A stretch of 16,214 nt of DNA from an uncultured Acetobacter sp. (GTDB lineage: Bacteria > Pseudomonadota > Alphaproteobacteria > Acetobacterales > Acetobacteraceae), in assembly GCA_937900755.1 (NCBI GenBank), contig CALCDN010000018.1:1-16214 (forward strand). The letters are read 5' to 3'. The position numbers were made by a program, and so were the translations under genes. Below the pieces are notes generated by a model. It did no database searches, was not told where the DNA came from, and worked only from the letters and a program-made list of their open reading frames with translations. Positions 7,504 through 14,412 of this stretch are shown here, in pieces. Numbering within the stretch: position 1 is the stretch's first letter; each line of letters starts with the position of its first letter.

Positions 7504-8802
7504 ATGACACCAACTGCCAGACTTGCCGCCAGCATTGACCTGCTGGTGGCTATGGAAGCGGCCCCACGCAAACCAGCGGACGCCGTTGCCAACAGCTTTT
7601 TCAGGGAAAGACGCTATATTGGCGGTGGCGACCGGCGTGCCATTTCCGGTCTTGTATGGGACATTATGCGCAACTGGCGCAGGTTGGGGTGGTGGCTTGA
7701 GCAGAGCGGAGGCAAGGTAAGCCCGCGCATGCTGGCCGGGGCCCAACTGGTGTTTGACCGCACACCCATGGAAAAACTGGTCTCCATCTATGGTGGCGGC
7801 CGCTTTGCCGCGGGAGCACTGAGCGAGGCCGAACAGGGCGTGCTGGCCGCATTGGCTGGCAAGGAGCTTGACTGCGCGACCATGCCGCGCGCCGTTCAAC
7901 TGGAAGTTCCAGACTGGTTGCTTCCCAGGCTTGAAGAAACATTCGGCGCAGGAATTGAGGCCGAAATAAAGGCCATGGCGGAGCCCGCATCGCTGGACCT
8001 GCGGATCAACATGCTCCGCACGACCCGCTCGGAGGCCATGCATGCCCTGGCGCGTGAAGGCCTGCATGCGGAGGAAACAAAACTTTCCCCCTGGGGGCTG
8101 CGGCTGGAAGGACGCCAGCCAGTTACGGCCAGCAAGCCTTTCCGCGATGGTCTGGTTGAAATCCAGGATGAAGGCAGCCAGCTTGTCGCCGCCATGGCGG
8201 GGGTGGACCCGAGCATGCGCGTTCTGGATTATTGTGCGGGGGCTGGAGGCAAAACGCTGGCCCTTGCCATGATGATGGAGAACAAGGGCCATATCGTTGC
8301 GTGCGATGTTTCCGTCGTGCGGCTGGAAGGCGCGGTTAAAAGACTGCGCCGTGCCGGTGTGCATAACGTGGAACGTCATCTGCTGACTGAGGGTGATAAA
8401 TGGGCCAAGCGACGCGCGGCCTCCTTTGACCGCGTTCTGGTGGATGCGCCGTGTAGTGGCACGGGTACGTGGCGGCGTAACCCCGATGCCCGCTTCCGTA
8501 CCACGCAGGTTGACCTGGACGAACTCCTTGTCAAACAGGCAGCCATTATGGACCGGGCGGCCAGCCTGGTGAAGCCCGGTGGGCGCATGATTTATGCCAC
8601 ATGCTCCCTGCTCAGGGCAGAAAACGCGGGGCAGGTGGAACTGTTTCTAGCCCGCCATCCGGGTTTTCATCTTGTGCCCTCGGGGTCCACGGCATTGCCT
8701 GACAGCCTGAGGGATAAAAGCATGATCAGCCTCACACCCGCACGGGACGAAACGGATGGTTTTTTTGCCGCGGTTCTGGAGCGAAAACTCCCCGAAGGCT
8801 GA
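7504..8802 (+). CDS. RsmB/NOP-family RNA (cytosine-5-)-methyltransferase
   Basis: A 432-residue SAM-dependent methyltransferase that probably makes 5-methylcytosine in rRNA or another RNA. The N-terminal part (about 1-150) is a divergent RsmB-like region. The Rossmann core follows with the SAM motif LDYCAGAGGKTLALA (241-255), motif IV VDAPCSGTGTWRRNPD (Cys317) and motif VI IYATCSLLRAEN (Cys367). Two cysteines, one nucleophile and one for release, are the hallmark of the family, and both are present. It begins nine bases after the guaB stop, with no clear Shine-Dalgarno sequence, which suggests translational coupling or leaderless-like reinitiation. The exact target base cannot be told from sequence, so I do not assign rsmB itself. 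In other Alphaproteobacteria this family often sits beside guaB. Confidence 0.95.
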   Translation: MTPTARLAASIDLLVAMEAAPRKPADAVANSFFRERRYIGGGDRRAISGLVWDIMRNWRRLGWWLEQSGGKVSPRMLAGAQLVFDRTPMEKLVSIYGGGRFAAGALSEAEQGVLAALAGKELDCATMPRAVQLEVPDWLLPRLEETFGAGIEAEIKAMAEPASLDLRINMLRTTRSEAMHALAREGLHAEETKLSPWGLRLEGRQPVTASKPFRDGLVEIQDEGSQLVAAMAGVDPSMRVLDYCAGAGGKTLALAMMMENKGHIVACDVSVVRLEGAVKRLRRAGVHNVERHLLTEGDKWAKRRAASFDRVLVDAPCSGTGTWRRNPDARFRTTQVDLDELLVKQAAIMDRAASLVKPGGRMIYATCSLLRAENAGQVELFLARHPGFHLVPSGSTALPDSLRDKSMISLTPARDETDGFFAAVLERKLPEG

Positions 8803-8934
8803 TTATCTTTCCCCAACAGAGTATTTTCCAGGTTTCCTTGCGGTCTATCCTCGCAGTTTAATGTATAACGATCATGCCTTTATGCTTTATGCAAAAAAGA
8901 ACATGGATCACATTCGACCACGAGATAGACCAGC

Positions 8935-10761
8935 ATGACCGATAGTGTAATTCTCTTCGTCTTCTTTGTGCTGGGCGGCAGTATGCTCGCGCAATGGACG
9001 GCATGGCGCTTCAGGCTGCCCGCTATTGTGCTGCTGTTTTCGCTTGGTCTGCTATACGGGCCGGTGTTGCAGGTCATGCATCCATCGGAGATGATTGGCT
9101 CTGCCTTTCATCCCATGGTTTCCCTCGCTGTTGCCCTTATTGTTTTCGAAGGTGGTCTGGCGCTGGATTTTCGCCAGTTGAAGGATGCCGGGGAGGGCGT
9201 TTTACGCCTGACGCTGGTTGCCCTTCCCATTAATTTCCTGCTTGGCAGCATGGCGGCCCATTACATTGGCGGCATGGGGTGGGGGCCTGCGTTCCTGTTT
9301 GGCTCAATCGTTGTCGTAACGGGGCCGACAGTTGTGCTGCCCCTTTTGCGGCATGCCAAGCTCAAGCCCCGCATTGCCGCTTTTTTGCGCTGGGAAGCCA
9401 TTCTGAACGACCCAGTGGGCGCTATTCTGGCAACCCTGGTGCTTGAGGTGCTGTTGATGCACCCTGATGAAGGCTCCGGCACGGTTTTTACCGCAATTGT
9501 GCCCCACATGCTGGCCAGCGCCATTTTAATGATCGGCCTGGGCATTGGTGCCGCGTGGTGTGTAAGGTGGCTTTGCGTTCGTGATCTTCTGCCCGAAATC
9601 ATGAAAATGCCGCTGTTCATCACACTGGCGCTCATGCTGTATGTTGTTGGCACCCTGAGCATGGATGGCGCGGGGCTGATTGCATCCACCGTTTTTGGCA
9701 TGGGGCTGGCAAACCTGCGTATTCCCGGAATGGGAGAGCTCCAGCGCATGAAGGAAGCGCTGGTTGTTCTGATTGTCTCTGTCCTGTTTGTGCTTCTGGC
9801 GGCAGACCTGCAACGCCATGAACTGGCCAGCATTTCATGGTCCATTGGCGGGCTGACTCTGGCCGTACTGTTCTTGGTGCGGCCGGTGGGAATTTGGTTG
9901 GCCACCATGGGGTCCAGCCTGAGCTGGGGGGAGCGGTTCTTTGTTGGCTGGATTGCCCCGCGAGGCATTGTGGCGGCAGCCGTTGCCGGTATTGCGGGTG
10001 TCAGGCTGCAAGACGCGGGGTATCCGGGTGCGGGGCTGGTTATGCCAGCAGTGTTTGCCGTTATTGCGTCAACCATGATTTTACATGGTTTTTCACTTAT
10101 TCCACTAGGCCGCAAACTGCACCTGACCTTATCCAACCAACCTGCGCTGGCCATTGTCGGGGCCAATGACTGGTCCACCCAACTGGCCCAGGTCGTGCAT
10201 GCGGTGGGCACACCAGTGCTTCTGGTGGATAGTTCCGAGGCAGATCTGGCCCAGGCGCAAAAAGCGGGAGTTCCCGTTTTGTGCGCCGAGGTCCTTTCGG
10301 AAGAGGGCGCTGAAAGTCTGGAGGAACGTCCGGCGGATTACCTGATTACCGCAACACCCGATGCCATTTACAACGGGCTGGTCTGTGCGCATCTGGCGCC
10401 CCATTTTGGGCACCAGCGCGTTTATCAGGTCAGCCCCGGCATTGCCCGTCTGGACCAGTACCGTGGCCTCAGCCGTGACGCGAGGGGGAAGGTGCTGGGG
10501 CAGCCCGGATGGAACTTTACCTTACTGGAAACCCTGGTCAAACAGGGTTGGCGCTTTGTCGCCAAGGATATCACCGAGGAAAACAAGGAGCGCCTTCTTA
10601 TGGAAAACAGCGACTTCCTGATTTTTCTCATGATCCAGAAGGGAGCGGCCATTACCGTGGTATCTTTGGAAGATGATGCCTCTCCCCCTTTCTGGGCCGG
10701 TCTTGTGGCTATAGGCCTCATGCCCCCTCCCAAACCCTCATCAGCGCGTCAGGCTGTCTAG
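8935..10761 (+). CDS. CPA1-type cation/proton antiporter with C-terminal RCK-like domain
   Basis: A 608-residue inner membrane protein. Residues 1 to about 395 hold roughly a dozen hydrophobic segments with antiporter signatures: VALIVFEGGLALDF (66-79), VVVTGPTVVLPLLR (126-139), the ion-binding block FLRWEAILNDPVGAIL with Asn158-Asp159, and WIAPRGIVAAAVAG (339-352). From about 403 the soluble part resembles a TrkA-N/RCK nucleotide-binding domain (LAIVGANDWSTQLAQVV, then VLLVDSS). The usual GxGxxG is altered to GANDWS, so ligand binding may be changed. Such proteins exchange Na+ or K+ for H+ and serve pH or ion homeostasis, which is important in acid-producing bacteria. The start is ATG 8935; the upstream GAGATAGACC is a weak ribosome binding site. 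The stop TAG overlaps the stop of the convergent transpeptidase gene. Confidence 0.94.
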   Translation: MTDSVILFVFFVLGGSMLAQWTAWRFRLPAIVLLFSLGLLYGPVLQVMHPSEMIGSAFHPMVSLAVALIVFEGGLALDFRQLKDAGEGVLRLTLVALPINFLLGSMAAHYIGGMGWGPAFLFGSIVVVTGPTVVLPLLRHAKLKPRIAAFLRWEAILNDPVGAILATLVLEVLLMHPDEGSGTVFTAIVPHMLASAILMIGLGIGAAWCVRWLCVRDLLPEIMKMPLFITLALMLYVVGTLSMDGAGLIASTVFGMGLANLRIPGMGELQRMKEALVVLIVSVLFVLLAADLQRHELASISWSIGGLTLAVLFLVRPVGIWLATMGSSLSWGERFFVGWIAPRGIVAAAVAGIAGVRLQDAGYPGAGLVMPAVFAVIASTMILHGFSLIPLGRKLHLTLSNQPALAIVGANDWSTQLAQVVHAVGTPVLLVDSSEADLAQAQKAGVPVLCAEVLSEEGAESLEERPADYLITATPDAIYNGLVCAHLAPHFGHQRVYQVSPGIARLDQYRGLSRDARGKVLGQPGWNFTLLETLVKQGWRFVAKDITEENKERLLMENSDFLIFLMIQKGAAITVVSLEDDASPPFWAGLVAIGLMPPPKPSSARQAV

Positions 10762-11285
10762 CGCGCCTGCGTTGCCTTGGCATGGATGGCAATACTGGTC
10801 GCCCCGGAGGCCAGCACCGCAAGAAGGTCTTTCTCGGTCAGGGCCACGCAGCCTTCTGTGGGCGTGCAATCAGAGCGTTGCAGATGCATGAATATGGCGG
10901 ACCCTTTGCCGGGTATGGCGGGTGTATCATTGTAGCCAATTACAACCACAAGGTTGTAAATGTCGTCCTCTCTCCACAAAACCTCATGCCTGCTGGTGCT
11001 GGGGAGTGGAATGGGGCAGTTATAGAGTGGAGATGCGGGGTCATCGCACCAGCCGTCCTGCCGGGTTATGGGGGCTACTGGCAGCGTGGTGGCCGGGCAT
11101 GGGGTTCGGTCGGCGCGGTAATACACTTTTCTGAGAGTGAAATGCCCGACAGGAGTGCACAGATCCCCTTCCTGCTTGTGCTCGGTTACGCCATTTTTGC
11201 CGATAACGGCTGTCATTATTGTCTGCCCGCAATGCAGTTTTGCGTAGCTGCGGCTGTCAGGCATAGGCCACACGTGTATTATCAT
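10758..11285 (-). CDS. YkuD-type L,D-transpeptidase, possibly LD1,3-crosslinking type
   Basis: A 175-residue protein. The catalytic block is FMHLQRSDCTPTEGCVALT, with His134 and the nucleophile Cys146 in the canonical H...GCVAL order of YkuD L,D-transpeptidases. The early EGDLCTPVGHFTL (39-51) is also typical of this branch (COG3786 type). Proline- and cysteine-rich segments (TPCPATTLPVAP, NCPIPLPS) lie between about 61 and 96. No classical signal peptide is seen at the N-terminus (MIIHVWPMPD), so export is unclear unless the true start lies elsewhere. L,D-transpeptidases crosslink peptidoglycan or attach proteins to it in the periplasm. In Gluconobacter a small YkuD protein with a proline-rich region makes unusual LD1,3 crosslinks, and this gene may be its orthologue; that is an inference. 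The ribosome binding site is weak. The gene is convergent with the antiporter gene and divergent from the response regulator gene. Confidence 0.9.
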   Translation of the reverse strand: MIIHVWPMPDSRSYAKLHCGQTIMTAVIGKNGVTEHKQEGDLCTPVGHFTLRKVYYRADRTPCPATTLPVAPITRQDGWCDDPASPLYNCPIPLPSTSRHEVLWREDDIYNLVVVIGYNDTPAIPGKGSAIFMHLQRSDCTPTEGCVALTEKDLLAVLASGATSIAIHAKATQAR

Positions 11286-11431
11286 TCTATAGATCTTGCC
11301 CCTGTTCGTGGCCTGCCATGCGGTTCACGTATCATGTCGGTTCTTACGTTGCGTGAAGTTTCGTGGCACGGTAGCAAAAGAACAGGTCAGGCAGCCACTT
11401 ATATAAGGCTGACACAAGGAGATGGAACCAC

Positions 11432-12139
11432 ATGACGGGTGCACGCCCCATTTTGGTTGTTGACGACGATCAGGTCATCCGCCGCGCGTTGACGGAACAG
11501 TTGCAGGTAGACGGCGAGTTTCTGGTGCTCGAAGCCGCAACGCTTGCGGAAGCACGCGAAAAGATGAAAGGCCCGGATGCCCGGTGTGATGCCATCCTGC
11601 TTGATGTGTCGTTACCAGACGGCGATGGTCGGGACTTTTGCGCCGAACTGCGCAAGGAAGGTTTGCGTATGCCGGTTATTATGCTCACAGGTTCGGATGA
11701 TGAAGCCGATATTGTGCGCGGACTGGATGCGGGCGCGAACGATTATGTGGCAAAGCCATTCCGTATAGCCGAACTTCTGGCTCGGTTGCGTGCGCAGTTG
11801 CGCCTGTTTGAAAACAGTGAAGATGCCGTGTTTTCAATCGGGCCGTACACGTTCCGCCCCTCGGCCAAGCTGTTGCTGGAACCCGTTAAAAACCGTCGTA
11901 TCCGGTTGACGGAAAAAGAAACGGCCATTCTGAAGTTTCTGTACCGCGCTGGCACGCGCCCCGTGCCCCGGCAGGTTCTGCTGAATGAAGTCTGGGGCTA
12001 TAACGCAGCGGTAACGACCCATACGCTGGAAACCCATATTTACCGGCTGCGGCAGAAAATTGAACCCGATCCGGCGCATGCGTCCCTGCTCGTGACGGAA
12101 GGTGGGGGCTACAGGCTCAACCCGGAAGTTCTGGCCTGA
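11432..12139 (+). CDS. OmpR/PhoB-family response regulator, orphan
   Basis: A 235-residue transcription factor. The receiver domain (about 5-122) has the acidic pair Asp11-Asp12, the phosphoacceptor Asp58 in ILLDVSLPDGDG, Thr86 in IMLTGSDD and Lys108 in NDYVAKPF, all canonical. The winged-helix DNA-binding domain follows (about 140-232), with LTEKETAILKFLYRA and VTTHTLETHIYRLRQKI, the recognition-helix region of PhoB-like proteins. It should be phosphorylated by a sensor kinase and control promoters; no kinase gene lies in the window, so the partner is unknown. The start is fixed by AAGGAGATGG beginning at 11416. A TATATAAG box (11400-11407) lies just upstream, but no good -35 accompanies it. 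A perfect 10-bp stem-loop follows the stop. Confidence 0.95.
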   Translation: MTGARPILVVDDDQVIRRALTEQLQVDGEFLVLEAATLAEAREKMKGPDARCDAILLDVSLPDGDGRDFCAELRKEGLRMPVIMLTGSDDEADIVRGLDAGANDYVAKPFRIAELLARLRAQLRLFENSEDAVFSIGPYTFRPSAKLLLEPVKNRRIRLTEKETAILKFLYRAGTRPVPRQVLLNEVWGYNAAVTTHTLETHIYRLRQKIEPDPAHASLLVTEGGGYRLNPEVLA

Positions 12140-12152
12140 CAAACCCTTGTTC

Positions 12153-12190
12153 GCCTGACTGGTCATACGCATAAGCGCGCCCAGTCAGGC
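12153..12190 (+). terminator. Stem-loop after the response regulator gene
   Basis: GCCTGACTGG (12153-12162) and CCAGTCAGGC (12181-12190) form a perfect 10-bp stem with an 18-base loop, 14 bases after the stop codon. No T-run follows, so it is either a weak intrinsic terminator or a 3'-end stabilising structure. Confidence 0.5.
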
Positions 12191-12215
12191 AAATATGCGC
12201 TGTAATTTATGATGA

Positions 12216-12229
12216 TGATCCATGGATCA
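12216..12229. repeat. Perfect 14-bp palindrome TGATCCATGGATCA
   Basis: A fully symmetric 14-base sequence in the gap between the response regulator gene and tRNA-Val. It shares the half-site ATCCA/TGGAT with a second palindrome at 12332-12346, which lies inside the presumed tRNA promoter. It could be a regulator binding site; nothing in the window identifies the regulator. Confidence 0.4.
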
Positions 12230-12322
12230 ATATGCCATGGGGCGTGCTCTGCCTTGCTTATTTCAGCACTGAAGTCTGGCTGCAAAATATCTGATTTTTT
12301 TCATTTTAATGACAAATCCCCC

Positions 12323-12352
12323 TTGCCAAATCATCCATGATGGATGTATCAA
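12323..12352 (+). promoter_or_regulatory. Candidate promoter of tRNA-Val, with embedded palindrome
   Basis: A -35-like TTGCCA (12323-12328, five of six consensus bases) and a -10-like TATCAA (12347-12352, four of six) are separated by 18 bases, with the mature tRNA beginning 14 bases later. The spacer contains CATCCA-TGA-TGGATG (12332-12346), a perfect inverted repeat that could be an operator. Predicted by eye only. Confidence 0.45.
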
Positions 12353-12365
12353 GCCTTCACAAACC

Positions 12366-12440
12366 GGGTGCGTAGCTCAGCGGTAGAGCATCGCCTTCAC
12401 ACGGCGGGGGTCACAGGTTCAATCCCTGTCGCACCCACCA
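12366..12440 (+). tRNA. tRNA-Val (anticodon CAC)
   Basis: A full cloverleaf can be folded. The acceptor stem is GGGTGCG with CGCACCC. The D-arm is GCTC/GAGC, and the anticodon stem TCGCC/GGCGG surrounds the loop TTCACAC, giving anticodon CAC for valine codon GUG. The variable loop is GGGTC and the T-arm ACAGG/CCTGT has loop TTCAATC. The discriminator is A and the CCA end is encoded. All stems are paired apart from one G-U at the top of the anticodon stem. Confidence 0.96.
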
Positions 12441-12641
12441 GGTTTGCCTTGGTTCCATGCAGGTTGCGGGAATATATCCACAAAATAATAAGCGCGCTAT
12501 CGGGTTATGTCGGGTCATATTGGCCTGTACAGACCGGCTCTGCACCACGCGAAGTCTGTGCGGAATTCGTACCGAGTTTTCAGGTATGCCGGGTCATTCT
12601 GCTTCAGTCATGGCCGTGCCTCATAGACATACAGCCCGTGC

Positions 12642-12702
12642 GTCAGAAGTTTTTGGCGTGCCTGTGCGGTTGGCACAGCGCGCACTTGAAGCGACTTCTG
12701 AC
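12642..12702. ncRNA. Long interrupted hairpin, possible small RNA
   Basis: GTCAGAAGT (12642-12650) pairs perfectly with ACTTCTGAC (12694-12702). Inside it, GTGC (12658-12661) pairs with GCAC (12682-12685). CTGTGC (12662-12667) then pairs with GCACAG (12673-12678) around the loop GGTTG. Together these give a rod of about 19 base pairs over 61 bases. The strand is undetermined and no promoter or family match was recognised, so this is a candidate only. Confidence 0.3.
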
Positions 12703-12731
12703 TAATCCGCTGATATTTTGAGGGCCGGTAA

Positions 12732-12765
12732 CTGCCTGTCCATTGTTGTTCTTATGAACAGGCAG
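12732..12765 (-). terminator. Stem-loop downstream of the radical SAM gene
   Basis: CTGCCTGT (12732-12739) pairs with ACAGGCAG (12758-12765). After one mismatch, CAT (12741-12743) pairs with ATG (12754-12756) around a 10-base loop. It lies 49 bases past the minus-strand stop of the radical SAM gene. There is no T-run, so termination is uncertain. Confidence 0.4.
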
Positions 12766-12813
12766 CCTGGTCTTGTGCGGAAGCGGGGCTTCGTCGCTTA
12801 TCCCAATGGCGCG

Positions 12814-14412
12814 TCAAGCGGGCACACAGGCAACTTCCACGGGGGAGAGAAGAGGTGGTGCCTGCCACCGGCCTTGATCAATATTGTCGATTTCCTGGTC
12901 AATTTCCAAAATAACCTGTCGGGAAAATGGTCCCAGATGCAGGTAAAGGGCACTGACCATAATGGTGTAGGGCAACGCCTTGGGGTTATGGACCAGACAG
13001 TCCAGCAGCATGCGCCAGAATTGCCTGCTCGTTCCCGGTCCGGCTCTGTGTATGCGTAAAAGGAGGCGGCCGAAGCTGCGCAGGTCTCCCCGGATCATTT
13101 TATGCGCACGGTCGCGCTTGAGCATCCGCCCCATCCGCCGGACACGGCCAAAATACGCGACCGGATCATAAATGGCCGCGAGAACGGTTCTGTAGTCATG
13201 CAGCACGTCACGGCGAGGGCGTTTTGTTGCAAAATTCAGCCCTGCGGTACATTGGTCGCCCGACTGTGTCTGCTCACTGCCGGAAAAGAGGCGCCCCTCG
13301 GCCAGCAGGCGGCGTGTGAGTTGTGTTGTGGGTAAAGCGTAAAGCAGACCCACCATGCAAACAGGAATTGCCGTATCTTCAATACAGTCAATCATGCCTG
13401 AGGCGACACTGCCCTGTTCACTGTCAAAACCAACGATGAATCCCGCATTTACAAAAATTCCGGCTTCATGGATTTTGGTAATGCTCTGTTGCAGGCTTCG
13501 GCGTGTGTTCTGCTTTTTTTGCATAAGAACCAGTGTGTCCGTATCGGGGCTTTCTATCCCAATAAAAACGGCAAAAAAGTTTGTCTGGCCCAGGCTTTTG
13601 AGCAGTTCCTCATCATCGGCAAGATTGATGGATGCCTCAGTTGAAAACTCAAAAGGAAATTTCTTTTCATTCTGCCAGCGCAGCAGGTCGGGCAGGAATT
13701 TTTTCAGTGCTTTTTTATTGCCGATCAGATTGTCATCAACAAAATCCACGTGGCCACGGTACCCCAAGGCGTACAGGGCATTGAGTTCAGCCAGAACCTG
13801 CTCGTTTGTTTTGGTGCGTGGTACCCGCCCATACAGTTCGATAATATCGCAAAATTCGCAGCTAAACGGACACCCGCGTGAAAACTGAACCCCGACATGC
13901 AGATAATGCTCAAGCTTGAGCAGGTCAAAACGGGGCAGGGGGCTTTTGGTCACGTCTGTCTTGCCCATGGGCGCTTCAAAAACACCCTGTGTCTCACCGG
14001 CCTGCCAGGCCGCGACAAAGTTGCCCATGATCTCTTCGGCTTCGCCCAGCACCTGAAAGTCCGCAGCGGCATACAAGGCCGGGCTGGACGTAACATCCGG
14101 GCCGCCAACCACAACGGGTTTGTTGGCCGCCTTGCATCGTTCGATCAGGTGGAGGGCATCATTCCTTTGCGGGAGCATGCCGCCCGTCATGACCAGGTCG
14201 GCCCAGTTGAAATCACTCTCGGTCAAAAGCTCGGTATTGCGGTTGACCAGCCGGATGTCCCAGTTGGTGGGCAGCAGGGCGGCAACGGTAATCAGGCCCA
14301 GTGGCGCTGCCGGGTAGCGGGCGCCAGAGAGGTCGCAGGTTTCCTTGTAGTTCCAGAAGGAGCTGGCGTTGAACAATGGAAAGATCATCAAGACCTTACA
14401 TTTGTCGGTCAT
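12814..14412 (-). CDS. B12-binding-domain radical SAM protein with DUF4070-like C-terminus, function unknown
   Basis: A 532-residue protein from ATG 14412, with AAGGAA nine bases upstream. The first part (about 5-140) resembles a cobalamin-binding Rossmann domain (APLGLITVAALLP, WADLVMTGGMLPQR, VVVGGPDVTS). The radical SAM core follows with FSRGCPFSCEFCDI, a CxxxCxxC motif that binds the 4Fe-4S cluster and SAM. Then come strongly conserved blocks VDFVDDNLIGNKK, FSTEASINLADD, FIGIESPD and AGFIVGFD. Later VGLLYALPTTQLTRRL and the C-terminal third resemble DUF4070. Relatives with this layout include methyltransferases acting on unactivated carbons, such as the hopanoid methylases, but the core blocks here do not match HpnP or HpnR as I know them. 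The gene is alone on its strand, with no biosynthetic partner nearby, so no substrate can be proposed. Confidence 0.92.
   Translation of the reverse strand: MTDKCKVLMIFPLFNASSFWNYKETCDLSGARYPAAPLGLITVAALLPTNWDIRLVNRNTELLTESDFNWADLVMTGGMLPQRNDALHLIERCKAANKPVVVGGPDVTSSPALYAAADFQVLGEAEEIMGNFVAAWQAGETQGVFEAPMGKTDVTKSPLPRFDLLKLEHYLHVGVQFSRGCPFSCEFCDIIELYGRVPRTKTNEQVLAELNALYALGYRGHVDFVDDNLIGNKKALKKFLPDLLRWQNEKKFPFEFSTEASINLADDEELLKSLGQTNFFAVFIGIESPDTDTLVLMQKKQNTRRSLQQSITKIHEAGIFVNAGFIVGFDSEQGSVASGMIDCIEDTAIPVCMVGLLYALPTTQLTRRLLAEGRLFSGSEQTQSGDQCTAGLNFATKRPRRDVLHDYRTVLAAIYDPVAYFGRVRRMGRMLKRDRAHKMIRGDLRSFGRLLLRIHRAGPGTSRQFWRMLLDCLVHNPKALPYTIMVSALYLHLGPFSRQVILEIDQEIDNIDQGRWQAPPLLSPVEVACVPA

Larger units (their letters stand above)
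12441..12813. other. Gene-free stretch with several inverted repeats
   Basis: There are 373 bases between tRNA-Val and the 3' end of the radical SAM gene. No credible coding frame was found; an open frame here runs across the tRNA. Structure is present. GTACAGAC (12527-12534) pairs with GTCTGTGC (12554-12561), including one G-U. A long interrupted hairpin lies at 12642-12702, and a third stem at 12732-12765. A near-direct repeat of TATG(T/C)CGGGTCAT occurs twice, about 80 bases apart. No known RNA family was recognised. Confidence 0.5.

Noticed and set aside
7168..8379. A 403-codon open frame on the minus strand across guaB and the methyltransferase gene
   Set aside because: It lies antisense to two genes with complete family motifs, has no recognisable domain and no ribosome binding site; a long antisense frame is expected in GC-rich coding DNA.
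9261..10211. A 316-codon minus-strand open frame inside the antiporter gene
   Set aside because: Its composition is that of a reverse-complement shadow, rich in Ser, Pro, Thr and Arg without structure, and the antiporter frame is certain.
12344..12721. A 125-codon plus-strand frame
   Set aside because: It runs straight through tRNA-Val and lacks a ribosome binding site.
12814..14412. Assignment of the radical SAM protein as hopanoid methylase HpnP or HpnR
   Set aside because: These are plausible in acetic acid bacteria, but the N-terminal and core motifs do not match either enzyme as I know them, so no symbol was given.
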